Notes under the pieces: model-generated
Told to the model about the DNA's origin: nothing
What the model saw: the letters and a program-made list of their open reading frames with translations, nothing else
Database searches by the model: none
From: an uncultured Methanobrevibacter sp.
GTDB taxonomy: Archaea > Methanobacteriota > Methanobacteria > Methanobacteriales > Methanobacteriaceae
Reading direction: 5' to 3'
Length of the DNA: 63,842 nt
NCBI RefSeq assembly: GCF_902764455.1
Contig: NZ_CACWVY010000017.1
Coordinates: 1-63,842 of the forward strand
Program-made: the position numbers and the translations under genes
In this document: piece after piece, positions 9,227 through 17,841 of the stretch
How positions within the stretch are numbered: position 1 is the stretch's first letter
How the letters are laid out: the number at the start of each line of letters is the position of its first letter

Positions 9227-10174
9227 TTATGGTTCATGATGGAGTTTTTCTATAATTTCCATTTTGTATGCTTCATATTCAGTATTGTTTTCCTGCATTT
9301 TTAACAATTCTTCAAAACAGTTCAGGGATTCAGGCAATTTATTCATCAATCTTAGAACTAGTGCTTTGTTAAAAAGAGAACAATAATAATTTTTATTTAT
9401 ATTTAAGCATTTATCAAAGCATTCAATAGATTTTTTGTATTTTTTACAGATAAATAACACTCCTCCTTTATGGTTTAGTGTATTTATATCATTTTTATTA
9501 ATTTCTAAAATCAGATTAAATAGTGTAAGTGCTTTTTTGTGATTATTTTCTTCGTTGAATGCACGCAATGCCTGAATTTTTAATCGGTCAATTTTATTGT
9601 TGATGTCAAATTTGTAATCGTCATATTTGAATTCTTTTTCAATGATTATCAGTATATCATCTATCAATTCATTTACATGTTTTTTGCATGTTCGGTCTGC
9701 AGCAATAGCTTCCATTAAGGTTTCAAATGAGTCCCATAATTTATTTTCATTTTTTAATTTAATGCCATTTTCAATCAGTTCATTTGCCTGTTCATTAAAT
9801 CCGTTTAAATAATTTTCATTTGTTGCAACTTCATTTTTCAGGATATTCACGATACTTTTCAAATTTGGATTTAGTTCGCATGCTTTATCATAATACTGAA
9901 ATGCTTTATCAAGGTTATTTCTATGTTTACATATATTTCCTTTATTTAAAAATGCTGATGGATTTTCATGTAGTGATAAAGAATGATTGAAACATATTTC
10001 GGCTTTATCTAATTTATTAAGTTTCATTAGTGTAGATCCTTTCCCATTAATGGCTTCAATATTTTCTGGTTCGATTTCCAATATTTCATCAAATATTTTT
10101 AGGGCGTTCTCACTATCATTTTGCATATAGTCGTAAGCTTCCCTAATTTTGCCGTTAATGTAGTTTTCTATCAT
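9227..10174 (-). CDS. TPR-repeat protein
   Basis: A 315-residue soluble protein with tetratricopeptide repeats. Clear repeats lie at about 16-120 (A-I-N-G-K-G-S-T-L-M-K-L-N-K-L-D-K-A-E) and about 200-300, with pattern residues W/L-G-Y-A-F-A-P recognisable in each 34-residue unit. The middle segment (130-195) is more divergent. TPRs make protein-protein contacts; no enzyme domain is present. The gene converges on the BspA-like gene with 18 bases between stops. Two further TPR genes occur in the window at 28783 and 35327. Confidence 0.8.
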   Translation of the reverse strand: MIENYINGKIREAYDYMQNDSENALKIFDEILEIEPENIEAINGKGSTLMKLNKLDKAEICFNHSLSLHENPSAFLNKGNICKHRNNLDKAFQYYDKACELNPNLKSIVNILKNEVATNENYLNGFNEQANELIENGIKLKNENKLWDSFETLMEAIAADRTCKKHVNELIDDILIIIEKEFKYDDYKFDINNKIDRLKIQALRAFNEENNHKKALTLFNLILEINKNDINTLNHKGGVLFICKKYKKSIECFDKCLNINKNYYCSLFNKALVLRLMNKLPESLNCFEELLKMQENNTEYEAYKMEIIEKLHHEP

Positions 10175-10858
10175 ATTTTCACTTGAAAAACATCATTCTG
10201 AAAAAATAGTATGGATTTAAGTGAAAAATGATTAATATGGTTTTTAGTTATACAGGTAGATAATTTACAATAAAAATGGGAGTATATTGCTTTACTCATG
10301 CCAAAATTAATCATTTTTTAACACCTAATATTTACTATTAATGTCTAAATTAATAAATGATATAAAGCAAAATATTTCATTAACTATATCTTTTAAATCA
10401 ATAGGATTTAAATTATATGTCTAAAAAATGTGACAACATAAGTTATCTTAAAAAAAAGAGTCTGTTAATGTTTTTATATCGATTTTTTTTGATGTATGAT
10501 TGTTTTTGTAAAATATATGTGATTATGTGCTTATTATTAAAAATTAATCTGTTTGATTAAATGTATTTCTTTATATAAGTTAAATATTTATAAGTTCTAT
10601 ATTATGTGTGTTAGATTGTTCGAGGTGAAAGTTTAATATTTGGGCATCGGAAATATGGCCTGTATTTATAGCCGTTTTTAAGTTATTGATGTTGCAATGA
10701 ATGAATGAGAGTTTTTCGCACCATAGTAAGAGTGGGTCATGATGAATTTCAATTGTATATGTCAATAGTTAATATTTTAAATAATGTTAAAGATATTATT
10801 TAAATGATTGAATTGTAAAAGAAGTTTACAATTTTAAAGCTTAAAAAGGGTTATAATT
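10175..10858. other. AT-rich intergenic region with one inverted repeat
   Basis: No convincing gene lies here. A 61-codon minus frame at 10580-10765 has no ribosome-binding site and no recognisable composition. A perfect 9-bp inverted repeat, AATTGTAAA at 10811-10819 and TTTACAATT at 10825-10833, lies 26 bases before the SIS gene. It could be an operator or a leader hairpin. Confidence 0.4.
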
Positions 10859-11659
10859 ATGTCTGAGTTAAAATATATGGATTTATCATTGGATGAGGTC
10901 ATCAAAAATATCAGTATGTGCAAATCAGTAATCGCAAATCAGGAAGAAGCCATCTGTAAATTCAGAGATGTTATTCTTACTGCATCCAATAAACGCGTTG
11001 CCTCCAGTAGAAAAACTACAATATTTGTTGCAGGTGCCGGAAGATCAGGTCTTGTTGCAAAGGCATTTGCCATGAGGCTGATGCATCTTGGATTTTATGT
11101 GTTTGTATTCAATGAAACAATAGCTCCTCCTGTTCGTGACGGGGATATAATAATAATTATTTCCAAATCAGGCAAATCCAATTCAATTACTCAGATTGTA
11201 GAAGACTCTAAAATTGACAATGTTAAGTTTTTAACAGTTTGCGGCAATACAGATAGTGAGCTTTCCCAAAAAGCAGATGCAAGAATAGTAATTGATTCTC
11301 TTCCGCAGATTCTTGTAAATCTTGAAGATGAAGATATTTCCAATTTCGTTGAATTTTTACCAAAGACAATCATGAACTTTGAAACAAATGAAGAGGTTAA
11401 GGCTAAATTGGAAGCACTTCCTAGAAAATCATTGGACATGTCCGATAAGAAGGTCATGGCCAGTCTTGATGAATTGCCTTCAGAAATTTCAGGAATAGCT
11501 AATATTTATCGTCCTTTGGAATTGCTTTTGATGGGAACTGCCTTTGAAATTTCAGCTTTGATAATACTTGATGCATTAATAGTTGAATTGATGCATAAAT
11601 TAAATTTACGTGAAAAGGACTTAAAGGCATTCCATGATGTTTTAAGCAGTGCAATTTAG
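10859..11659 (+). CDS. SIS-domain sugar isomerase (6-phospho-3-hexuloisomerase-like)
   Basis: A 266-residue SIS-domain protein most like archaeal 6-phospho-3-hexuloisomerase, which interconverts hexulose 6-phosphate and fructose 6-phosphate in the ribulose monophosphate route that supplies pentoses in archaea. V-A-G-A-G-R-S-G-L-V-A-K-A-F-A-M-R-L at 57-74 and I-S-K-S-G-K-S-N at 101-108 are the phosphosugar-binding loops. The usual protein is near 190 residues. The extra length is an insertion of about 70-80 residues (roughly 145-220), acidic and lysine-rich, before the conserved C-terminal helices. The insertion raises doubt about the exact substrate. The winged-helix/FHA gene follows 41 bases after its stop. 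Confidence 0.75.
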   Translation: MSELKYMDLSLDEVIKNISMCKSVIANQEEAICKFRDVILTASNKRVASSRKTTIFVAGAGRSGLVAKAFAMRLMHLGFYVFVFNETIAPPVRDGDIIIIISKSGKSNSITQIVEDSKIDNVKFLTVCGNTDSELSQKADARIVIDSLPQILVNLEDEDISNFVEFLPKTIMNFETNEEVKAKLEALPRKSLDMSDKKVMASLDELPSEISGIANIYRPLELLLMGTAFEISALIILDALIVELMHKLNLREKDLKAFHDVLSSAI

Positions 11660-11700
11660 ATGTCTTTAAGTCACTGCCATAAATTTTGGAGAAAATTATT

Positions 11701-12492
11701 ATGTGTGACTCAGATATAAACAAAACCGTTATTATTGATTCAGAAGGTTCCACTTTAATTTCAGAAAAGATTGCTGCTGTAAACAATAAAGTCCGATTTT
11801 CTATTTTGGAAATTTTAAGAGATAATCAGAAATCCAATAAATTCAAACAGGGTGATTCATTATACTCCCGTGAAATCAACACCCTTCTTTTAAAAAACTA
11901 TAACATTAAAATTACTCCCCAAATGCTGGGTCAGCACATGAAACAGCTCCAGAATGCCAATCTGGTTAGTGAAGTTGAAGTCAAAAAAGAAGTGCCCAAC
12001 AAAGTAGGAAAAAGAACAGTAAAGGCATATTTCTTAAAGGAAGACGCATTTGAAGACTTGTTTTTGGACATTAATTTTTTATCAGATAAGCTTTTTTCAT
12101 TCTTTGATCTGTTCAAGTCAAATCAGAAGTTCCATGAAGACGGCAACTGTGTTTTGACAATATTCAATGGTGTTGATAAAGGAAAAACATTCAAAGTACA
12201 TAAGGATGAAACTGTTTTAATAGGCCGTAAAGGCAATTTCTCACAAGGGGATTTAGCCCCATTTTCAATTCTTCTCGATAACAGTTATGAAACAGTTTCA
12301 AAAATATCCAAGCCTCATTTGAGATTATTCTACAAAAATGATGGATGGTATATATTTGATGAAGCCAGTTCAAACGGAACATTTATGGGGGATATGGAAG
12401 TTGAAAAAGGAAAACCTACTAAATTAAAATCAAATTCATTTTTAAAATTGTCCAAAGGAAATGGCGGTGCTGTTATTTTTTGTTCTTTTTAG
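11701..12492 (+). CDS. winged-helix DNA-binding protein with FHA domain
   Basis: A 263-residue regulator. Residues about 15-115 form an ArsR-like winged helix (N-K-V-R-F-S-I-L-E-I-L-R, then the recognition region around M-L-G-Q-H-M-K-Q-L). From about 150 a forkhead-associated domain follows: L-I-G-R-K-G near 177-182, K-P-H-L-R-L near 212-217 and S-S-N-G-T-F-M-G near 230-237. FHA domains bind phosphothreonine, so DNA binding may be tied to a Ser/Thr kinase signal. A TTG at 11686 is in frame, but GGAG at 11688-11691 with suitable spacing points to ATG 11701. It sits between the SIS gene and the RyR-domain gene in one direction. Confidence 0.8.
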   Translation: MCDSDINKTVIIDSEGSTLISEKIAAVNNKVRFSILEILRDNQKSNKFKQGDSLYSREINTLLLKNYNIKITPQMLGQHMKQLQNANLVSEVEVKKEVPNKVGKRTVKAYFLKEDAFEDLFLDINFLSDKLFSFFDLFKSNQKFHEDGNCVLTIFNGVDKGKTFKVHKDETVLIGRKGNFSQGDLAPFSILLDNSYETVSKISKPHLRLFYKNDGWYIFDEASSNGTFMGDMEVEKGKPTKLKSNSFLKLSKGNGGAVIFCSF

Positions 12493-12523
12493 TTAGATTT
12501 TAAAATCTGATTTGGTGGTTTAA

Positions 12524-12705
12524 GTGGGCTTTGATGAGGTTAAATACCAAATTGAAGAATTTTTCAACGGCAAGTTTGAAGTTAAAAAATTTCTGGGTGA
12601 ATGACCCTTTGCAAAGGTTTATTTGGTTTTTCGACCACGGATTTTTCTCGGCAATCCTTGTTTTAAACTCATGAGGATATCTGATTCAGGAAAATTCAAA
12701 AAATC
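12524..12705 (+). pseudogene. decayed 5' part of the HD/RyR gene
   Basis: A GTG at 12524 behind GGTGG opens a 26-residue frame (F-D-E-V-K-Y-Q-I-E-E-F-F) that ends in TGA near 12602. In another frame, FIWFFDHGFFSAILVLNS (about 12618-12671) follows, with the H-G-x-x-S-A signature of HD phosphohydrolases, and ends in TGA at 12672. The intact gene downstream begins inside the same HD domain. Together these pieces are the missing N-terminus, broken by at least two frame changes. Sequencing error is possible but would need several independent events. Confidence 0.6.
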
Positions 12706-14073
12706 ATGACTTTTTTCTTCTATCCTATTGTGGACGGCGCCACTGCAATTCTGCTGCACAATTATTACAGGAATGTTTTACAAAAAAGCCCATTTAACTT
12801 GCCTGCACTCCATCCGATTCAAAACCCTCTATCATATCTGCTGATATTGTGCGACGAACTTCAGGAATGGAACAGACAGCCTTTTGGAATTAAAGACAAA
12901 AAGAGAAGCCACATAAATGATTTGAATCTGATAATAGATGATACAAGATTGGAAGTTGACTACATTGTAAAAAACGGTTCTATGGGTTTGGGATTTTCTG
13001 AAGATAAGGAGGAACTGCTTAAACATGTACTCTCAATACCCAGCATCTTTCAAAGGGGCTTACTGATATTTGCCGATGTGAAAAACGACGCAAATATCTT
13101 AAGAGAAATTGTCAAATCAGAAATTCAGTCTCCGGACACTCTGCTTAGAAACGTTGAAAAATTGGCACTTCAGATTCACCAGCAGTATATTGAAACCACA
13201 ACCATTCAGTTTGAAGAAAAGAAAGCCAAAGGCGAATTGACCGATGAGGATATAGAAGAATTCAAGCAAAAGACAAAACCTTTCGAACAGCTGTCTTCAC
13301 ATCTCAAGATTGCTAATATCCGCCAGGCAAAAACCATTCCTAAAAAGCTGAGCATGATTGGCTGTGAAATAGCTCACATTCAGGATCCTAGGGAGGAAAT
13401 AACAGAATTCAGTACCAAGGATGTTGAGGATTTAGCTATCTATGAACATAATGAATGGTGGGAAGAAAGAGAAGGTATGGGCTGGATTTACGGTCCTGTA
13501 AAAATTGCCGAAAAGCGTATTTCCCCATATCTGGTTTCATGGGATGAACTTGAGGAAGATAAGCATAATGATGGAATAAAGGATTATGGTAGGGATGCCG
13601 TTAAAAATATTCCTACACTTTTAAATTCCATAGGTTTAAAGGTTGTAAGAAGCAGATTCAAGGTTCTCACATATAAGATGAATGAACTGTATGAAACAAA
13701 TAAAATTGATTTGGAATCTGATGGAAAAGAAAGATTTGATGAGTTGAATAAGAATATTCAGTTTTCTAATTATAAGCAGACTGAAGATTTGATTAAAATC
13801 TTAAAAGAAAAAGGATTTGAACTGGTTTCTGTAGATGATATTGGAAATCCTGTTGAAGCATTTGATGAGGAGGACATATGTTACTTTGCCAAAAGGGAGC
13901 ATGAAGCATGGTATAAGCTTAAGCTTAACATGGATGATACCTCCAGTAAAAACTTTGTTCCGTGGGATATGGTTTCTGATGAATTAAGAAATAAAAACAA
14001 ACAAACCTTTGCCCGTCTTCCGGAAGTCTGCGCTCATCCTAAAGTGGGATTGAAGATTATAAGAAGTGCATAG
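12706..14073 (+). CDS. HD-remnant protein with two RyR domains
   Basis: A 455-residue protein, probably N-terminally truncated. Residues 1-60 are the back half of an HD phosphohydrolase domain (I-V-D-G-A-T-A-I-L-L-H-N, then LLILCDELQEW). Residues about 240-310 form a RyR domain (Y-E-H-N-E-W-W-E-E-R-E-G-M-G-W) and about 390-452 a second (F-A-K-R-E-H-E-A-W-Y-K). In prokaryotes RyR domains have been linked by comparative genomics to nucleotide-centred signalling and conflict systems, where they may sense a small ligand. The downstream membrane-protein frame overlaps this gene's end, suggesting co-transcription. Whether the shortened protein is made is unclear; no ribosome-binding site precedes ATG 12706. 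Confidence 0.7.
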   Translation: MTFFFYPIVDGATAILLHNYYRNVLQKSPFNLPALHPIQNPLSYLLILCDELQEWNRQPFGIKDKKRSHINDLNLIIDDTRLEVDYIVKNGSMGLGFSEDKEELLKHVLSIPSIFQRGLLIFADVKNDANILREIVKSEIQSPDTLLRNVEKLALQIHQQYIETTTIQFEEKKAKGELTDEDIEEFKQKTKPFEQLSSHLKIANIRQAKTIPKKLSMIGCEIAHIQDPREEITEFSTKDVEDLAIYEHNEWWEEREGMGWIYGPVKIAEKRISPYLVSWDELEEDKHNDGIKDYGRDAVKNIPTLLNSIGLKVVRSRFKVLTYKMNELYETNKIDLESDGKERFDELNKNIQFSNYKQTEDLIKILKEKGFELVSVDDIGNPVEAFDEEDICYFAKREHEAWYKLKLNMDDTSSKNFVPWDMVSDELRNKNKQTFARLPEVCAHPKVGLKIIRSA

Positions 14074-14179
14074 ATTTAATGTTGATGGAATAACTCCTGT
14101 GGGAGTTATTTTATTTTTAATTTTTTTTTTTGAATTGCCTCAAAAGGTATATTTAATATCATTTGCAAATATATTTGTA

Positions 14180-14974
14180 ATGAATTTAATGGATACTTTT
14201 GGTTCGGATATTATTTATTTCATAATTGAAATTGTAGTTTTCACTATTTTAATATTTGTTGGGGATTCTATCTATAAAAAAATCCTTAATAGTGATAACA
14301 GGTATTTAAATCCAAAAGAATTTCTTCCTGATGATGAATTATTAACTTTAAAGCAGGTTTTCTATCTAATTATTATGGGTGCTTGTTTTATTGTTGTTTT
14401 TTATAATTTTGTATATATTAGTGAGGAACTGTATTCTTTAGCCATTTTTGACATTGTTATTTCATTATATATTGCAGTTCAAGTGAAGAATCGTTCTGTT
14501 AAAAATATATTAATATTTTTATGTTTGGTCCCTTTCGGGTCTTTTACAGTATTTTTTGACTATTATAGTTATTTATATCTTTTAGATATTTTCCACATTT
14601 TAATTTTCATATATTTCATTAAGGTTTATTATGAAAAATTTAATGAATATACAAATGCAAATGGTCTGGGAATCACTATACTTTTATTATTTTTCATAAT
14701 CTTCATCAGTTTTTTAACGACTCAATTTACTGAACATGTAAATCCTCTTGACTCTCTTGTAATGGTTTCTAATGCTTTTACAAGTAACGGATATACAGTT
14801 TTAGGCAATTCTATAGTTGGAAAAATTAACAGTATCTTTTTAGTTTGGGGAGGATATATTATATCCGGTGCAGGTACAGCCACTTTAACTGCAGCTCTGT
14901 TATTAAGAAGATTTAATAAAAGGTTTAAGGAACTTGAAAGACTAATAGGAGAGGGAAGTGATGATAATGATTGA
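14180..14974 (+). CDS. membrane protein with potassium-channel-like pore segment, copy 1
   Basis: A polytopic membrane protein, a paralogue of the next gene. The frame is open from GTG 14066, but alignment with the paralogue and a TATA-like TATATTTAAT about 28 bases upstream favour ATG 14180 (264 residues). About six hydrophobic segments are seen. Near the C-terminus, D-S-L-V-M-V-S-N-A-F-T-S-N-G-Y-T-V-L-G is followed by a glycine-rich last helix and a charged tail. This looks like pore helix, filter and inner helix of a potassium channel, with T-S-N-G-Y in place of T-V-G-Y-G. Ion selectivity cannot be predicted. It follows the RyR gene and overlaps the second copy. Confidence 0.7.
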   Translation: MNLMDTFGSDIIYFIIEIVVFTILIFVGDSIYKKILNSDNRYLNPKEFLPDDELLTLKQVFYLIIMGACFIVVFYNFVYISEELYSLAIFDIVISLYIAVQVKNRSVKNILIFLCLVPFGSFTVFFDYYSYLYLLDIFHILIFIYFIKVYYEKFNEYTNANGLGITILLLFFIIFISFLTTQFTEHVNPLDSLVMVSNAFTSNGYTVLGNSIVGKINSIFLVWGGYIISGAGTATLTAALLLRRFNKRFKELERLIGEGSDDND

Positions 14975-15767
14975 TTTTATTTTGATTATTGTAGAGTTAA
15001 TTATTGAGATTCTACTTACAATAGTCTTATTTTACGGTTCAGTTATTTGTATAAAATGGGCTTACAACAAGATTAAATCAAGTTCCATGATTCAAAATTC
15101 AAAATATTTTAATCTCTTGGAATATCTTCCTGAAGAAGAAGCAAATTCAATGAAGCAGCTATTTTATTTGGTAATGATAACCATTTTTGTTTCAAATATC
15201 ATTTATCTTATATTGGGATTGCGTGGCGAATCGTTTAATTTGTTATTACTGGATATTTTAGTTTCAATATTTCTTGTAATCAATGATGAAGTTGATTTTT
15301 CAAAAAAACTGCTGTTATTTGCAGTAATTCCGTTCGGTTCTGTTTCCTATTTGATATTTGGAAATATCCTCATTGTTTTCCTTGATATTTTCCATGTCTT
15401 TGCGTTTTTATACTTCATTAAAGTATATTATGAAAAATTCGTTGAATTCACCGAAACAAACAGTTTGGGAATTACTATAATGCTTTTATTTTTGATAATT
15501 TTTATCAGTTTCCTGCTTACTATGCTGGTTGAAGGTAAAACTCCTATTGACTCTCTTGTAATGGTTTCTAATGCTTTTACAAGTAACGGTTATGCTGTTT
15601 TAGGCAAAACTGGTTTGGGTAAGATAGATTCCTTAATACTTGTTTGGGGCGGTTTTTTCCTCTCCGGTGTTGGTACTGCAACTTTGGCGGTAGGTATTGT
15701 AATGAGAAAAACAGATGAAAAATTTGATAGACTGGAGGAATTGATTAAAAAGAATAAAAAGAATTAA
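14961..15767 (+). CDS. membrane protein with potassium-channel-like pore segment, copy 2
   Basis: A 268-residue paralogue of the preceding protein, with the same order of hydrophobic segments and the identical core D-S-L-V-M-V-S-N-A-F-T-S-N-G-Y near residue 200, then A-V-L-G-K-T and a glycine-rich final helix. Its ATG overlaps the end of copy 1 (GAGGGA at 14951-14956 is the ribosome-binding site; the in-frame GTG 14958 is less likely). Overlap suggests the two are made together and may form a hetero-oligomer. The C-terminus ends in a lysine-rich tail. It converges on the flavodoxin gene, the two stops overlapping by four bases. Confidence 0.7.
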   Translation: MIMIDFILIIVELIIEILLTIVLFYGSVICIKWAYNKIKSSSMIQNSKYFNLLEYLPEEEANSMKQLFYLVMITIFVSNIIYLILGLRGESFNLLLLDILVSIFLVINDEVDFSKKLLLFAVIPFGSVSYLIFGNILIVFLDIFHVFAFLYFIKVYYEKFVEFTETNSLGITIMLLFLIIFISFLLTMLVEGKTPIDSLVMVSNAFTSNGYAVLGKTGLGKIDSLILVWGGFFLSGVGTATLAVGIVMRKTDEKFDRLEELIKKNKKN

Positions 15768-16171
15768 CTGATTATTCTTTTTGCAAATTCCTGTGCGTTT
15801 TTTAAATCCTCTTCATTTGGATGGCCTCTGTGGACGAACTTGAATGCTCCTCTGCAGTGGAATTCATCTTCACTCATCTTAAGACCTTTTGCTTCGACTT
15901 CACCTTTGACCTGTTTGTAGGTGGATTCAATCAAAGCTGCTGATGAAAAATTAACGACTTCTCCAACATTAACATCAATGTTTGCAATGAATTTTTTTAT
16001 TTCTCCGCTTATTCCGGCGCCATATACTGCACTTCCTAAAAATAAGATATCTACATCTTCTGTTAGTGGTTCATCTACTGTTTTTGGTTCAACATTGATT
16101 GCGCTGCCTATAGCTTCCGCAAGTTTTTTTGTATTTCCTGTTTTTGTGTAATATCTGATTTCAATTTTCAT
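15764..16171 (-). CDS. flavodoxin-like protein
   Basis: A 135-residue flavodoxin-fold protein. T-K-T-G-N-T-K-K-L-A at 9-18 is the FMN phosphate-binding loop, and G-S-A-V-Y-G-A-G near 51-58 is the second flavin-binding region. It would carry electrons in the cytoplasm between redox enzymes or serve as a small flavin reductase. The C-terminal part with cysteine and H-R-G-H resembles the 'flavodoxin family' proteins common in methanogens. It is divergent from the MATE gene, with only 36 very AT-rich bases between start codons, so the promoters overlap. Confidence 0.85.
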   Translation of the reverse strand: MKIEIRYYTKTGNTKKLAEAIGSAINVEPKTVDEPLTEDVDILFLGSAVYGAGISGEIKKFIANIDVNVGEVVNFSSAALIESTYKQVKGEVEAKGLKMSEDEFHCRGAFKFVHRGHPNEEDLKNAQEFAKRIIS

Positions 16172-16207
16172 AATAATATTAATATTATTTAATATAATAT
16201 AAAATTA

Positions 16208-17572
16208 ATGCCTGCCAATGATAATATTGAACTGATTACTGCAAATCCCCGAAGGGCCATAAACAAACTGGCTTTTCCTACAATATTGTCTTTGCTTTTG
16301 ATGTTTCTAAATAATTTAATAGACAGTTTTTGGGTTTCAGGGATTAATTCAGATGCTCTTGCGGCTTTAGGTTTCATATCTCCATTATATCTTGTTATGA
16401 TAGGTCTTGGAAGCGGTATTGGAGCCGGCGCAAACTCATTGATATCTAGATATGTAGGAGCCAGACGTTTCGAGGATGCAAACAATGCAGTAATGCACTC
16501 CCTGATTATCATGGTGATTGTATCCTTTTTGGTTTTATTAGTTGGTGTTTTCTTTTTGGAGGATTTGATTGTTCTTCTTGGAGCTTCAAGTGTTCGTTCA
16601 TATTGTCTGAGCTATGGTGGTGTGATATTTTTGCTCAATATTGTATTTTTGGCACCGAACATTCATGCAAGCATATTCAGAGCTGAAGGGGATGTGGCCC
16701 GTGCAACAAATCCCTTGATTATGACTGCCATTGTAAATATGATTTTGGATCCGATTTTGATATATTGGCTTGATTTGGGTATTTTCGGAGCAGGACTGGC
16801 AACAGTTGTTTCCTCATTTTTGGGATGGCTGTGGATGATTTACTGGATTTATATTAAAAAGGACACATTTTTCAAGTTCAAATTCAGCTATTACAGGGGT
16901 AAACTGGAGATATATAAGCAAATATTGTTTGTATCTCTTCCGGCTGCAATAGAAGAGATAATCTTTTCTCTGGTTGCAATAATCCTTAACTTTTTGATAA
17001 TCCATACTGCAGGTGTCAGTGAGGTCGCATCATTTACGATTGCCTGGAGATTCATTTCAATTGCGTTTCTGCCGTGTATGGCAATTGGAATTGCTACAAT
17101 AACAGTTTCAGGAGTTTCCTATGGGGCCAGAAATTGGCAGAACTTCAATGAAACAATTAAATACTCCACAATTTTGAGTTTAGCTATCACTCTTCTGATT
17201 TGTTCGATGTTTTATATTTTTGCATTTCCGATTTGTGATGTTTTCAACTTTCAGGCAGGCAATCCTGAACTGGTTGAAAGGGCGGCTGAAATCCTGCGGA
17301 TTCTTGTTTTCTATAACTGTCTGATTTCCCTTGGTGCAACTGCAGCATATACATATCAGGGTATCGGTTCGGGTTTCAAGTCTCTGGCATTGACAATCCT
17401 TCGTGAACTGGTATTGAGCATGGCCTTTGCATATGTTCTTGCAATACCGTTGAACATGGGCGTTTTTGGAGTCTATCTGGGAGCTATTATAGGCATGAAT
17501 CTGGGCTCCATTATTGGTTTTGTCTTCATCTGGATATTCAATATGAAGTTCAAAAAGGAATGTGGACTCTGA
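16208..17572 (+). CDS. MATE-family multidrug exporter
   Basis: A 454-residue, 12-segment membrane protein of the MATE family. The N-terminal P-T-I-L-S-L-L-L-M-F-L-N-N-L-I-D-S-F-W-V segment and the mirrored second half starting near S-L-P-A-A-I-E-E-I are typical. Such exporters use sodium or proton gradients to expel cationic compounds. No ribosome-binding site precedes ATG 16208, while a TATA-rich stretch does, so the message is probably leaderless. The next unit begins after a repeat-rich spacer that starts right after this gene's stop. Confidence 0.9.
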   Translation: MPANDNIELITANPRRAINKLAFPTILSLLLMFLNNLIDSFWVSGINSDALAALGFISPLYLVMIGLGSGIGAGANSLISRYVGARRFEDANNAVMHSLIIMVIVSFLVLLVGVFFLEDLIVLLGASSVRSYCLSYGGVIFLLNIVFLAPNIHASIFRAEGDVARATNPLIMTAIVNMILDPILIYWLDLGIFGAGLATVVSSFLGWLWMIYWIYIKKDTFFKFKFSYYRGKLEIYKQILFVSLPAAIEEIIFSLVAIILNFLIIHTAGVSEVASFTIAWRFISIAFLPCMAIGIATITVSGVSYGARNWQNFNETIKYSTILSLAITLLICSMFYIFAFPICDVFNFQAGNPELVERAAEILRILVFYNCLISLGATAAYTYQGIGSGFKSLALTILRELVLSMAFAYVLAIPLNMGVFGVYLGAIIGMNLGSIIGFVFIWIFNMKFKKECGL

Positions 17573-17574
17573 AA

Positions 17575-17784
17575 AGTATTACTTTTTTTGCTAATTTTTA
17601 GGTTTTAGTAATACTTTTAACATTAGTATTACTTTTATTTATTTTATTTAAATACTCTGTATTACTGTTTTTAATTTTAAAAATATAGTATTACTTTTTT
17701 TAAGATTTTAAGGGTTTTCGTAATACTTTTTTTAGAAAATTATATAATGGATTTTATTACAAATTTATTAATGGTAGTAATATT
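17575..17784. promoter_or_regulatory. array of AGTATTACT / AGTAATACT operator-like sites upstream of the cobN-like unit
   Basis: The 9-bp sequence AGTATTACT, which is the reverse complement of AGTAATACT, recurs at 17575-17583, 17607-17615, 17625-17633, 17687-17695, and as one-base variants at 17658-17666, 17719-17727 and 17776-17784. Several successive sites lie 29-33 bases apart, about three helical turns, so bound proteins would face the same side. The same site recurs at 24695-24787 before the DUF3344 gene. This is seen directly. A metal-responsive repressor is a reasonable inference from the genes controlled. Confidence 0.7.
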
Positions 17785-17841
17785 TTTGTTTAAAATTTTA
17801 CTATTCAACTCTCAATTACCTTTAACTTAAAGGAGATTAAA

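Noticed and set aside
10580-10765. 61-codon minus ORF before the SIS gene
   Set aside because: No ribosome-binding site and no recognisable protein pattern in AT-rich DNA.
17575-17784. Regularly spaced short repeats as a CRISPR array
   Set aside because: The repeats are only nine bases, appear in both orientations with variable spacing, and no cas gene is near. They fit operators better.
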